Source: Scytolyngbya sp. HA4215-MV1 | GTDB taxonomy: Bacteria > Cyanobacteriota > Cyanobacteriia > Leptolyngbyales > Leptolyngbyaceae | Length of the DNA: 64,000 nucleotides | Direction: 5' to 3' | NCBI GenBank assembly: GCA_019359045.1 | Contig: JAHHIA010000010.1 | Coordinates: 62,001 to 126,000 of the forward strand | In this document: piece after piece, positions 56,478 to 64,000 of the stretch | How the letters are laid out: every line of letters begins with the position of its first letter | Position numbering within the stretch: the stretch's first letter is position 1 | Translations under genes and position numbers: made by a program | Notes under the pieces: generated by a model | What the model was told of the DNA's origin: nothing | Seen by the model: the letters and a program-made list of their open reading frames with translations, nothing else | Databases searched by the model: none

Positions 56478-58577
56478 ATGAAAATGGCTCTCAAGCTTGG
56501 GCTACATTCTCTCTCGCGGCTTTGGCAAAAAGGACCCCAGCCGAGTCAGTCCTTATTCGATTCCATTTCTCTCCTGCTCTTGGGGGGAACTTTTTTTGCG
56601 ATCGGGGTAACCACATTAGCAGGTTACTGGATGGTGCGTAACTTGACGCTAGACAAGCTGAAAGATCAAGCCCTCACCAGGGTGCAACATGCTGGGCATG
56701 AAATTGATGATTGGCTCGCTTCCAGATTGACTGAGTTAGACACGATCGCAAACACTTCTGTGATTCGGAGCCTGGACTGGACAACCGCAGAGCCATACTT
56801 GCAACTGGAGCAAGATCGGTTACTCGATTTTCATATGTTTATCTATGCCAAGGCGGATGGTTCGTACTACACCACTAAAGCGGGGTTAGCCAAAACCAAC
56901 ATTCGAGATCGCCGCTACTTTCAACGCGCCATGGCAGGGCAGCACATTGTCGGTAATCCAGTGATTTCGAGATCGACAGGGATTCGTCAAATCAATATTG
57001 CGGTGCCGATTTGGTCTACTTTTCCGTTGCCTCGGACTGCTCTAAGTCCTGAACGTCAGGCAGTGCGATTGCGCAGCCTCGCTGCTTTGGGATTGCCAGC
57101 GAACCCAAATCTCAAAGCATATCCGATCGGCGTCTTGTCGGGGGCAATGACAGTTCAACGGGTCTCCGAGGTGGTTAGTAAAATTGCCATAGAACCTGGT
57201 AGCTATGCTTTTGCGATTGACTCGCAAGGGATTCCTATCGCTGACCCTAACCAGCTTTTGATTAGTCATTCCAAAAGTCTTCTAGTTTCAGCTGACCCCA
57301 CTTTATCAACATTGGCTCGATCGATGGTAGCGCTGCGTCGAGGGGTAAAACGGCTGAAGCTCAAGGGGCAATGGGTTTATGTGGTTTATTTACCCCTCAA
57401 TGAGGCAGATTGGTCGCTGGCGTTTGTGATCCCTCAACAGCGCCTCGAGGCTCCCCTAAATTCATTAAATTTATTAGCGGCGAGTATTGGGATGTCAGCA
57501 ACCTTTGCAGCCTGTTTAATTGTTTTAGATATTCTACGACGTGGACAAATAGAGCAAGCTTTACGGCAGAGCGAAGAACAGTTGCGGGTATTCGTGGAAA
57601 ATACCCCTGCAGCAGTCGCTGTGCTCGATCGTGACATGCGCTACCTTTTGACCAGTCGCCGATGGTTAACTGATTACAGGCTTAAATCGCAAAACTTGAT
57701 TGGACGTTCTCACTACGAAATTTTTCCGACTCTTCCCGATCGTTGGAAAGAGATTCATCAAAAGTGTTTGCAAGGCGCAATTGAAAGTTGTGAAGAAGAC
57801 TCATTTCAGTGGGTAGACGGCACGGATGAGTGGCTGAAATGGGAAATCCGCCCCTGGCACGATCGTACAGGTGCAGTGGGCGGCATCATTATGTTTACTG
57901 AAATCATCACTGCGCGTAAGCAAGCTGAAAAACAAGTTCAGCAGTCTCTACAAGAAAAAGATCTTTTGCTCCAAGAAATTCATCATCGGGTCAAAAATAA
58001 TCTTCAAGTCGTTTGTAGCTTGCTCAGCTTGCAAGCTGGATACATCACAGATCAGGCATCATTAGCAGTGTTTAGAGAGGGGCAAAGTCGAGTCAGGACG
58101 ATGGCGCTCATTCATGAAAAGCTCTACCGTTCCAACGATTTGGCAAAAACTGACTTTGCTCAATATGTATATGATTTGATTACTGAACTCTTCCATTCTT
58201 ATGGGATCAACCCGGAGATCGTCAGCCTTAAGATTCATATTCGCAACGTCATGCTGGGGATTGATACAGCCATTCCCTGTGGCTTGATTTTGAATGAATT
58301 GGTTTCTAATGCATTGAAATATGCTTTTCCCGCAGGTCGCAGAGGCAACATTGTTATCTATCTCCGCCAGGGCAGGCAAGGTGAGTACCTGTTGAGTGTG
58401 AGTGATGACGGTGTCGGGATACCAGACGATTTAGATTTTCGTGAGACTCGATCTTTGGGATTGACTCTGGTTTGTACATTTGTGGCGCAGTTGCGGGGCA
58501 GAATCGATCTCGATCGTCGCAATGGCACCACCTTCAAAATCTCTTTCCCAATCTCACAATTGGAGACAAGGGATTGA
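56478..58577 (+). CDS. Cache-PAS-HisKA_2 sensor histidine kinase
   Basis: 699 residues. One membrane helix (LLLGGTFFAIGVTTLAGYWMV), an extracellular Cache domain (about 60-320; FHMFIYAKADGSYYTT, DRRYFQRAMAG), a second helix, PAS (LRVFVENTPAAVAVLDRDMRYL), then the HisKA_2 box LLLQEIHHRVKNNLQVV and HATPase with GLILNELVSNALKYAFP and SDDGVGIPD. HisKA_2 kinases often act with separate response regulators; none is adjacent. Confidence 0.9.
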   Translation: MKMALKLGLHSLSRLWQKGPQPSQSLFDSISLLLLGGTFFAIGVTTLAGYWMVRNLTLDKLKDQALTRVQHAGHEIDDWLASRLTELDTIANTSVIRSLDWTTAEPYLQLEQDRLLDFHMFIYAKADGSYYTTKAGLAKTNIRDRRYFQRAMAGQHIVGNPVISRSTGIRQINIAVPIWSTFPLPRTALSPERQAVRLRSLAALGLPANPNLKAYPIGVLSGAMTVQRVSEVVSKIAIEPGSYAFAIDSQGIPIADPNQLLISHSKSLLVSADPTLSTLARSMVALRRGVKRLKLKGQWVYVVYLPLNEADWSLAFVIPQQRLEAPLNSLNLLAASIGMSATFAACLIVLDILRRGQIEQALRQSEEQLRVFVENTPAAVAVLDRDMRYLLTSRRWLTDYRLKSQNLIGRSHYEIFPTLPDRWKEIHQKCLQGAIESCEEDSFQWVDGTDEWLKWEIRPWHDRTGAVGGIIMFTEIITARKQAEKQVQQSLQEKDLLLQEIHHRVKNNLQVVCSLLSLQAGYITDQASLAVFREGQSRVRTMALIHEKLYRSNDLAKTDFAQYVYDLITELFHSYGINPEIVSLKIHIRNVMLGIDTAIPCGLILNELVSNALKYAFPAGRRGNIVIYLRQGRQGEYLLSVSDDGVGIPDDLDFRETRSLGLTLVCTFVAQLRGRIDLDRRNGTTFKISFPISQLETRD

Positions 58578-58676
58578 TACCAATTCTCTAAAGTCTGTTT
58601 ACAAATTCTCGTAGGGGCGTACGGCCGTACGCCCCTACAGACGGTCATCTGTAGAGCTATCTTTTGGAACTGGTAT
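58577..58676. mobile_element. MITE-like or REP-like element with central palindrome
   Basis: The outer ends (ATACCAATTC and, reverse, ATACCAGTTC) flank about 100 bases whose centre at 58611-58638 is a perfect 28-base palindrome with arms GTAGGGGCGTACGG. It has no coding capacity. Such GTAGGGGCG palindromes are scattered in cyanobacterial genomes. It lies between the Cache kinase stop and the promoter of the PP2C operon. Confidence 0.65.
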
Positions 58677-58721
58677 GAGACCCTTTCAAATTGGAGTGGT
58701 TTGAACAAACCCTCTGCTCCC

Positions 58722-58773
58722 TTGACAATGTGTATTTTAGACACTATACTTGGACTTAGTGTGATAAATACAC
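58722..58773 (+). promoter_or_regulatory. Near-consensus sigma-70 promoter with dyad operators, PP2C operon
   Basis: TTGACA (58722-58727), a 17-base spacer and TATACT (58745-58750). Two GTGT-N7-ACAC sites, 58730-58744 inside the spacer and 58759-58773 just after the -10, are 29 bases apart. A further pair, ACACTA (58741-58746) and TAGTGT (58757-58762), links them. This is a strong promoter placed to be blocked by a repressor; the repressor is unknown. Confidence 0.78.
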
Positions 58774-58780
58774 GAAAATT

Positions 58781-59620
58781 ATGAATCGTCACTTTGAAGT
58801 TGCAGCAGGCTCGATCTCAGGAAGAGAGCATTTACGGGTTGGCAAAAACAACCAGGATGCCTGTGCGGTCAAATTTCTAGATCAAGCTGTGGTTGCGGTG
58901 GTTTGTGATGGTTGTGGTAGTGCAGCTCACAGTGAGGTGGGGGCAAAGTTGGGGTCGCAGATGACGATCGCGGTGATCGGCCAAATGCTGGAAAAAAATG
59001 CTGGGAAATGTGGCAATCCAGGCTTTTGGCAGCAAGTTCAGGAAGCATTGTTGCAACGGCTGGATCAGTTGATTGTTGCTTGGGGAGACGATCGTCCGCA
59101 AGCGATTCGAGATTATTGGTTGTTCACGATCGTGGGTACAGTGATCACCTCGTCAATCACCACGGTATTTGCGCTAGGTGATGGCACGATCGTCCTGAAT
59201 GGACAAGTCTTACCCCTGCCTACCTTTGCCAACAATGCCCCGCCCTATCTGGCCTATGGGTTGATGGAACCCCAGCAGGTCAGCCTTGCCCCAATACAAC
59301 TGCAATTTCAGATTCATGCTTGCTTGCCCACGCAGGAGGTACAGTCGATGGTGATTGGGAGCGATGGGGTGCAAGATTTGATTGCAGCGGCAGAACGACC
59401 CTTGCCGGGCAGGGCAGAATGGGTTGGTGCCCTGGATCAGTTTTGGCTAGACGATCGCTATTTTCGCAATCCCGATCAGATTCGGCGGCGTTTGGCGTTG
59501 ATGAACCGAGAAGTGGCAAAACCCGATTGGCAACGGCAGCAAATGAACCGGGAAAGTGGGTTATTGCCCGATGACACAACCCTGGTGGTGCTGAGAAGAA
59601 AGGGTCGCTCAGGCAGATAG
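58781..59620 (+). CDS. PP2C-like protein phosphatase
   Basis: 279 residues, no regulatory domain. Metal-binding Asp positions are seen in NNQDACAV, VVCDGCGSA, IGSDGVQDL and LPDDTTLVVL, as in bacterial PP2C phosphatases that remove phosphate from Ser/Thr. FALGDGTIVLNG is the central strand. No ribosome site is evident; the ATG follows the promoter by about 30 bases, so the message may be nearly leaderless. It is the first gene of the PP2C-ARH-kinase cluster, and the kinase two genes on is its likely partner. Confidence 0.82.
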   Translation: MNRHFEVAAGSISGREHLRVGKNNQDACAVKFLDQAVVAVVCDGCGSAAHSEVGAKLGSQMTIAVIGQMLEKNAGKCGNPGFWQQVQEALLQRLDQLIVAWGDDRPQAIRDYWLFTIVGTVITSSITTVFALGDGTIVLNGQVLPLPTFANNAPPYLAYGLMEPQQVSLAPIQLQFQIHACLPTQEVQSMVIGSDGVQDLIAAAERPLPGRAEWVGALDQFWLDDRYFRNPDQIRRRLALMNREVAKPDWQRQQMNRESGLLPDDTTLVVLRRKGRSGR

Positions 59621-59691
59621 AAGGTGTGTTGAGTTTTAAGGTTTGAGATTGATCATTGACTTTCCGGCAATTATTTATTTAGGAGAAACTT

Positions 59692-60504
59692 ATGCTAGGC
59701 GCGATCGCAGGTGACATGATTGGTTCTGTCTATGAATTTGGTAATCATAAAACTAAAGATTTTCCATTGTTCCAGCCTGAATCTTGCTTTACTGATGACT
59801 CAATTTTGACTGTAGCGGTGGCTGAGGTGATTCTACAAGCTGGGGATTATGTGGATGCGTTTAAGCACTACTATCGTCGCTATCCCAATCCTTGTGGAAG
59901 TTATGGGGGTAGATTCCAGGAATGGGCTGCTTCTGACGATTCTCAGCCGTATGGTAGCTGGGGAAATGGCTCGGCGATGCGGGTGAGTCCGGTTGGATTT
60001 GCTTTTGAGGATCTGGATACCGTTTTACAAGAAGCACAGCGTAGTGCAGCAGTAACACATAACCATCCAGAAGGGATTAAGGGTGCTCAGGCAACGGCTG
60101 CCGCTATCTTTTTAGGACGGAAGGGGCAGAGTAAAGCGGAAATCAAGTCTTACATTGAAACTCAGTTTGGGTATGACTTAAACCGCACCGTGGAACAAAT
60201 TCGCCCTACTTACCAGTTCAAGGCATCCTGTCAAGAAACAGTGCCCGAAGCGATCGTGGCATTTTTGGACTCGACAGACTTTGAGGATGCAATTCGCAAT
60301 GCAGTCTCATTGGGGGGAGATGCCGACACGCTCACTTGCATTGCAGGTAGCATGGCTGAGGCATTTTATGGTGAGGTGCCAGAGGCGATCGCGCAAGAAG
60401 TGCTCAATCGACTGGATGCGCCTTTGCGTCAGGTCACAGAGGCTTTCAGGAATCGATATATGATCCATCCGGTCGGGGTGTCGCGTTTGGCGCAAAAGTG
60501 TTGA
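59692..60504 (+). CDS. ADP-ribosylglycohydrolase (ARH/DraG family)
   Basis: 270 residues with TTTAGGAGAAAC before the ATG. Mg-binding residues are in FTDDSILT and SLGGDADTLTCIAGSMAEAFYG, and GAIAGDMIGSVYE opens the fold; together these are the ARH signature. Such enzymes remove ADP-ribose from proteins or hydrolyse ADP-ribosyl compounds; in cyanobacteria the target is unknown. It sits between a phosphatase and a kinase, 71 and 65 bases apart, so the cluster may join phosphorylation and ADP-ribosylation. Confidence 0.88.
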   Translation: MLGAIAGDMIGSVYEFGNHKTKDFPLFQPESCFTDDSILTVAVAEVILQAGDYVDAFKHYYRRYPNPCGSYGGRFQEWAASDDSQPYGSWGNGSAMRVSPVGFAFEDLDTVLQEAQRSAAVTHNHPEGIKGAQATAAAIFLGRKGQSKAEIKSYIETQFGYDLNRTVEQIRPTYQFKASCQETVPEAIVAFLDSTDFEDAIRNAVSLGGDADTLTCIAGSMAEAFYGEVPEAIAQEVLNRLDAPLRQVTEAFRNRYMIHPVGVSRLAQKC

Positions 60505-60569
60505 CAAGCTGAGAAAAATAATTACCCAAAGGCTACGCCTTTACGGTGATATCGATGGGAGCGTTACAC

Positions 60570-62495
60570 ATGGATGTATACGTCAATCAAAAAAGAGTTC
60601 GTCTCAGTCCGAAGCAAGCGATCGGCAAGGGTGGGGAAGCCGATGTCTTTGATATTGGCAATCAAACTGCGTTGAAGCTGTTTAAATCGCCCAGCCATCC
60701 CGATTATCAAGGATTATCCCAAGAGCAGCAAGCAGCCTGCGATCGACTGACCTTGCACCAACAGAAACTGCGTCAGTTTCCCGCTCATTTGCCTACACGG
60801 GTAGTAGCACCCATTGAGTTGGCCATGGATAAGACTGGCAAGACGGTTCTGGGGTACACGATGCCCTTATTACAGGGAACCGACTTGTTGCTGCGCTATA
60901 GCGATCGTAGTTTTCGACAAGCCGGTATCAGCCAACAAACCGTAGTGCAGATCTTTCAAGATCTGCACGATACGGTTTCTAAACTGCATTTTGCTGGGGT
61001 GGTGATTGGGGATTTCAATGACCTGAATGTGTTGGTGCAAGAAACGGCGGCTTACCTGATTGACGCAGATTCTTTCCAATTTGGTGTGTTTCCCTGTCAG
61101 GTTTTTACGGCTCGGTTTGTCGATCCGCGTTTGTGCGATCCGCAAGCCACCCAGCCCCAATTGCAACGACCGCATAATGTGGATTCGGATTGGTACGCCT
61201 TTGCGGTGCTGTTGATGCAGTGTTTGCTATTTGTCGATCCCTACGGTGGCGTGTACAAGCCCAAAACTGCCAGTCCGCAGGTGCCTCACGCGGCGCGATC
61301 GCTGCATCGTATCACCGTATTTCATCCGGAAGTGCGCTATCCCAAACCTGCAATTCCTTACAAAGTTTTGCCAGACGAGTTGCTGCACTATTTTCATCAG
61401 GTGTTTGAGCAGGATCGACGGGGCGAATTTCCCCGATCGCTGCTGGACAATCTCTGCTGGACTACCTGTATCCATTGCGGTACAGAACATGCGCGTCCGG
61501 TTTGTCCAGACTGTATGCCAGCAGGAGGGAATGCGGGGACACCGGGACACGGGAACCCAGAGATGTTGGTTAGAGGAAGTGTAACGGCAACCCGGTTGTT
61601 CTGTACGGAAGGTGTCATTTTGTATGCCACGGTGCAACAGGGACAACTGAAGTGGGTGTATCACGATCGCGGTAAATTCTATCGGGAAGATGGTTCAGTG
61701 GTGTTGCAGGGGGTGCTCAATCCTCATTTGCGCTGGCGCATTCAGGGCAAAACGACGCTGTTGGGTTACCAGGGACAGGTGGTGAGTTTCCAATCGGGTC
61801 AACCGGCAGAACGCCTTGCAGTGGATAGCTACGGAGCGATCGCGGCTTTCGATGCCAATTCCTCCAATCGCTACTGGATTCATGATGGTCAACTCCTGAA
61901 AAACACGACGGCTCCCGCACTCCTAGCTTCCCACTCCCCCTCGATCGGTGAGGTCTTACCTGGACAAACCCGCTTCTGGGTTGGGTCTCACTTTGGTTTT
62001 GGCTTTTACCAGGCGGGTGAATTGAAAGTTGCGTTTGTGTTTGATGCAGAGCGACCGGGGTTGAACGATCGGGTACAGTTGCCTCGCTGGCAAGGACAAC
62101 TGATCGCTGCCAGTTGTTCTCTCAGTTCTGACTATGCCTGGTTATTTCTCACGACTCAAGTGCAGGGACAAATGCATTACTGTTGTGTCGTGATTCAAGC
62201 CGACGGACAGATTGCGGCAACAGCGCAGGCACGGGCAGGTGAGGTGCATTGGTTGGTGATGTTGGCGCAGGGAGGGGCGATCTCGGCAGCACCCTATTGT
62301 GCAGCAGGCGAGTTTTTCCTTGCTGCAACTGACGAAGGCATCATTCGAGTAGAAATTCGCAATAGTCAGCTAGTGCACACTCGGACATTTTCTGATACCG
62401 AACCGTTTGTCAATCTCAATTGCCGACTATTGCCCGATACCGATGGCATTTACGTCATCGGTCATCAAGCGATCCAAAGGTTGAAATTAGGATAA
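60570..62495 (+). CDS. Protein kinase with zinc ribbon and C-terminal propeller-like region
   Basis: 641 residues from MDVYVNQKRV (GGGAG 8 bases upstream). The kinase domain (10-290) has a glycine loop IGKGGEADVF, Lys in ALKLF, a catalytic loop GVVIGDFNDLNVLV where the HRD motif is IGD and the usual Lys is Asn, and IDADSF in place of DFG. This is the atypical pattern of TerY-P-type kinases. A zinc ribbon (CIHCGTEHARPVCPDC) follows, then a repeat-rich bridge with a GGGACAC insert, and about 270 residues of WRIQGKTTLLGYQ-like beta repeats. Activity cannot be judged from sequence. Likely partner of the PP2C gene. Confidence 0.82.
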   Translation: MDVYVNQKRVRLSPKQAIGKGGEADVFDIGNQTALKLFKSPSHPDYQGLSQEQQAACDRLTLHQQKLRQFPAHLPTRVVAPIELAMDKTGKTVLGYTMPLLQGTDLLLRYSDRSFRQAGISQQTVVQIFQDLHDTVSKLHFAGVVIGDFNDLNVLVQETAAYLIDADSFQFGVFPCQVFTARFVDPRLCDPQATQPQLQRPHNVDSDWYAFAVLLMQCLLFVDPYGGVYKPKTASPQVPHAARSLHRITVFHPEVRYPKPAIPYKVLPDELLHYFHQVFEQDRRGEFPRSLLDNLCWTTCIHCGTEHARPVCPDCMPAGGNAGTPGHGNPEMLVRGSVTATRLFCTEGVILYATVQQGQLKWVYHDRGKFYREDGSVVLQGVLNPHLRWRIQGKTTLLGYQGQVVSFQSGQPAERLAVDSYGAIAAFDANSSNRYWIHDGQLLKNTTAPALLASHSPSIGEVLPGQTRFWVGSHFGFGFYQAGELKVAFVFDAERPGLNDRVQLPRWQGQLIAASCSLSSDYAWLFLTTQVQGQMHYCCVVIQADGQIAATAQARAGEVHWLVMLAQGGAISAAPYCAAGEFFLAATDEGIIRVEIRNSQLVHTRTFSDTEPFVNLNCRLLPDTDGIYVIGHQAIQRLKLG

Positions 62496-62574
62496 ATCGC
62501 CGATTGGCATAAATTCCTGATCCAGTGCTTGGGATAGAAAAAGGTTTGTAGCCCCCCCATTGTCTCAACAAAAG

Positions 62575-63306
62575 ATGATGAAACTGACAACAATGGATGG
62601 ATTCCTTGCCCCCTTGGGGAAGCCAGTGATTGGTCTTTCTTTATCTGGCATCTCTCACTTAGACACTTATGAATTGACCTCCGATAGCTTGCTTTATTTC
62701 CGCAGTTGGCAAAAGCGTTTTTTGGATATTACAGGTGCTTTAACGGGAGTTTTATTGGGTTTTCCCATGTTTTTGATTGTCGCCTTGGTCGTGAGAATGA
62801 TCGATCGGGTTCCGGTGCTTTTTTCTCAACAACGCTTTGGTTTAAATGGAGAAGCCTTTACCCTCTATAAACTGCGTACACTACGAATTATCGAAACTCG
62901 TGACATGGTGGATGTCAACCGGATTCAAGTCAAACCTGCTTATGAAACAACTCTGACAGGTAAGTTTTGGCGTACGACCAGTATTGACGAAATTGTTCAG
63001 TTTTGGTTAGTTCTAAAAGGGGACATGAGCTTAATTGGACATCGCCCGTTTCCCATGTACTACATCCCCCATTTGGACAAAATTGAGGGTATGAATCAGC
63101 ACAAACTGGATCATTATTTGGGAATCGTTCGCCAATATAAACCGGGAATGAGCAGTTTAAGTTCCATCAATGGTAGAGGCGATCTGACGATGCAGCAAAA
63201 GCTAGAGTACGATTTGATTTACGCTCAAAATGCTTGCTTTTGGTATGATGTCAAGATTTTATTGCATACCTTAGTGGTTGTCATCCTAAGAAAGGGCGCG
63301 AAATAA
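62575..63306 (+). CDS. Bacterial sugar transferase (exopolysaccharide initiating type)
   Basis: 243 residues from ATG 62575; TTG 62560 is an alternative. The family core is seen in KRFLDITGALTGVLLGFPMFLIVALVV (membrane), PVLFSQQRFGLNGEAFTLYKLRTL, TSIDEIVQFWLVLKGDMSLIGHRPFP and YKPGMSSLSSINGRGDLT. Such enzymes move a sugar phosphate onto undecaprenyl phosphate to start polysaccharide chains. It might relate to the hps polysaccharide genes, but they are 23 kb away. Confidence 0.85.
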   Translation: MMKLTTMDGFLAPLGKPVIGLSLSGISHLDTYELTSDSLLYFRSWQKRFLDITGALTGVLLGFPMFLIVALVVRMIDRVPVLFSQQRFGLNGEAFTLYKLRTLRIIETRDMVDVNRIQVKPAYETTLTGKFWRTTSIDEIVQFWLVLKGDMSLIGHRPFPMYYIPHLDKIEGMNQHKLDHYLGIVRQYKPGMSSLSSINGRGDLTMQQKLEYDLIYAQNACFWYDVKILLHTLVVVILRKGAK

Positions 63307-63342
63307 AATGTGTAATAAAAATAGCAAACAGGAGACTCTTTA

Positions 63343-64000
63343 ATGACTACAAAAACGATGACCCAGCTCCCAATTCCACAATTCTTTGATGCCTGTCGGG
63401 TGGGCGAAGTTTGGCGGGTTCCCTATCAACAGCGGGCAGCACAGGCGAGAGATTGGGCAAAGCAGTACAGTTTGCAACCTGCTGCTAAAGATAAAACCCG
63501 CATTTGTTTGATGATTATTGATGCTCAAAATACGTTTTGTATTTCTGATTTTGAGCTGTTTGTAGGGGGACGATCGGGCAAAGGTGCGATCGAGGATAAT
63601 GTGAGGCTGTGTGAGTTTATTTATCGCAACCTGGGCGTGATTACTGAAATTGCGCCGACGATGGATACCCATACCTCCATGCAGATCTTTCACGCTGTCT
63701 TTTGGGTCAATGATGCTGGTGAACATCCGACACCCATGACGATGATTACGCTGGATGAGGTGCAGGCAGGCAAATGGAAGGTAAACCCCGCGATCGCCTA
63801 CTCCCTCGCCAAAGGCAACTACATGGCGTTACAATCCTTCGCGTTGCACTACACCCAACGCCTCAGTCAGGATGGCAAATACCCCCTCACCATTTGGCCC
63901 TACCACTCAATGTTGGGGGGAATTGGTCACGCGCTAGTTTCCTCCGTAGAAGAGGCCTGTTTCTTCCATAACCTGGCTCGTAGCAGCCAGACCAACTTTG
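63343..64000 (+). CDS. Isochorismatase-like cysteine hydrolase (3' truncated)
   Basis: 219 residues visible, open at the window edge. GGAG lies 8 bases before the ATG. The start ([20 protein letters not shown]) leads to IDAQNTFC with the catalytic Asp, and [14 protein letters not shown], where metal or substrate-binding residues lie. [22 protein letters not shown] follows; the Cys nucleophile position, usually in a later phrase, is not in the window. Nicotinamidase or isochorismatase relatives are likely. Confidence 0.78.
   Translation, partial: MTTKTMTQLPIPQFFDACRVGEVWRVPYQQRAAQARDWAKQYSLQPAAKDKTRICLMIIDAQNTFCISDFELFVGGRSGKGAIEDNVRLCEFIYRNLGVITEIAPTMDTHTSMQIFHAVFWVNDAGEHPTPMTMITLDEVQAGKWKVNPAIAYSLAKGNYMALQSFALHYTQRLSQDGKYPLTIWPYHSMLGGIGHALVSSVEEACFFHNLARSSQTNF

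Overview
The window comes from a cyanobacterium. It carries the phylloquinone genes menA-menC-menE, an omega-3 acyl-lipid desaturase, a PedR-like photosynthesis regulator, a ThyX of the cyanobacterial type and many octamers of the HIP1 type (GCGATCGC and close variants). The hps locus (hpsA plus three pseudopilins) points to a filamentous, gliding form. No rRNA, tRNA, CRISPR array, integrase or intact transposase gene was seen. The species cannot be named from the window.

Layout. 1-2.9 kb: overlapping menA (5' cut)-menC-menE operon. 3.1-5.5 kb: two secreted proteins of unknown function on the minus strand. 5.6-8.2 kb: an RnfD-like membrane protein followed by a DUF2330 exported protein. 8.3-14.6 kb: thyX, a TPR protein, a quinone oxidoreductase, a 2OG-Fe(II) oxygenase, and a MerR regulator with a carboxymuconolactone decarboxylase-like protein and an aldo-keto reductase. 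14.6-17.7 kb: FecR-domain protein overlapping a CHASE2 histidine kinase. 17.7-18.9 kb: gene-poor stretch with a MITE-like element. 18.9-31.9 kb: metabolic and housekeeping genes (PhzF-like, UPF0173, RluA-like, desB, rpsN, DUF2993, leuC, CYTH, PfkB, DUF4168, pedR-like, hisS, GNAT). 31.8-39.9 kb: hpsA and three pseudopilins. 40-45 kb: a nested MITE abutting rpmB, then htpG, rpmF and a sulfite-oxidase-like protein.

45.2-51.0 kb holds the most unusual pair. One protein joins a class III nucleotide cyclase, a TIR domain and an AAA-like ATPase. Its stop overlaps the start of a second protein made of an AAA-like ATPase, a coiled coil and 14 WD40 repeats. 51-58.6 kb: an ABC permease, a CHAD protein, two histidine kinases and a Nudix protein with an extra C-terminal domain.

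58.7-62.5 kb is a second signalling cluster: PP2C-like phosphatase, ADP-ribosylglycohydrolase, and a protein kinase with a zinc ribbon and a long C-terminal region. It is preceded by a near-consensus promoter wrapped in dyad repeats. A sugar transferase and an isochorismatase-like hydrolase (3' cut) close the window.

A recurring theme is repeat traffic. Short purine- or pyrimidine-rich repeats sit in frame inside menC, menE, the RnfD-like gene, the WD40 gene and the kinase. Perfect palindromes of 28-34 bp stand between genes. One MITE family occurs twice, once intact and once with a second small element nested inside it.
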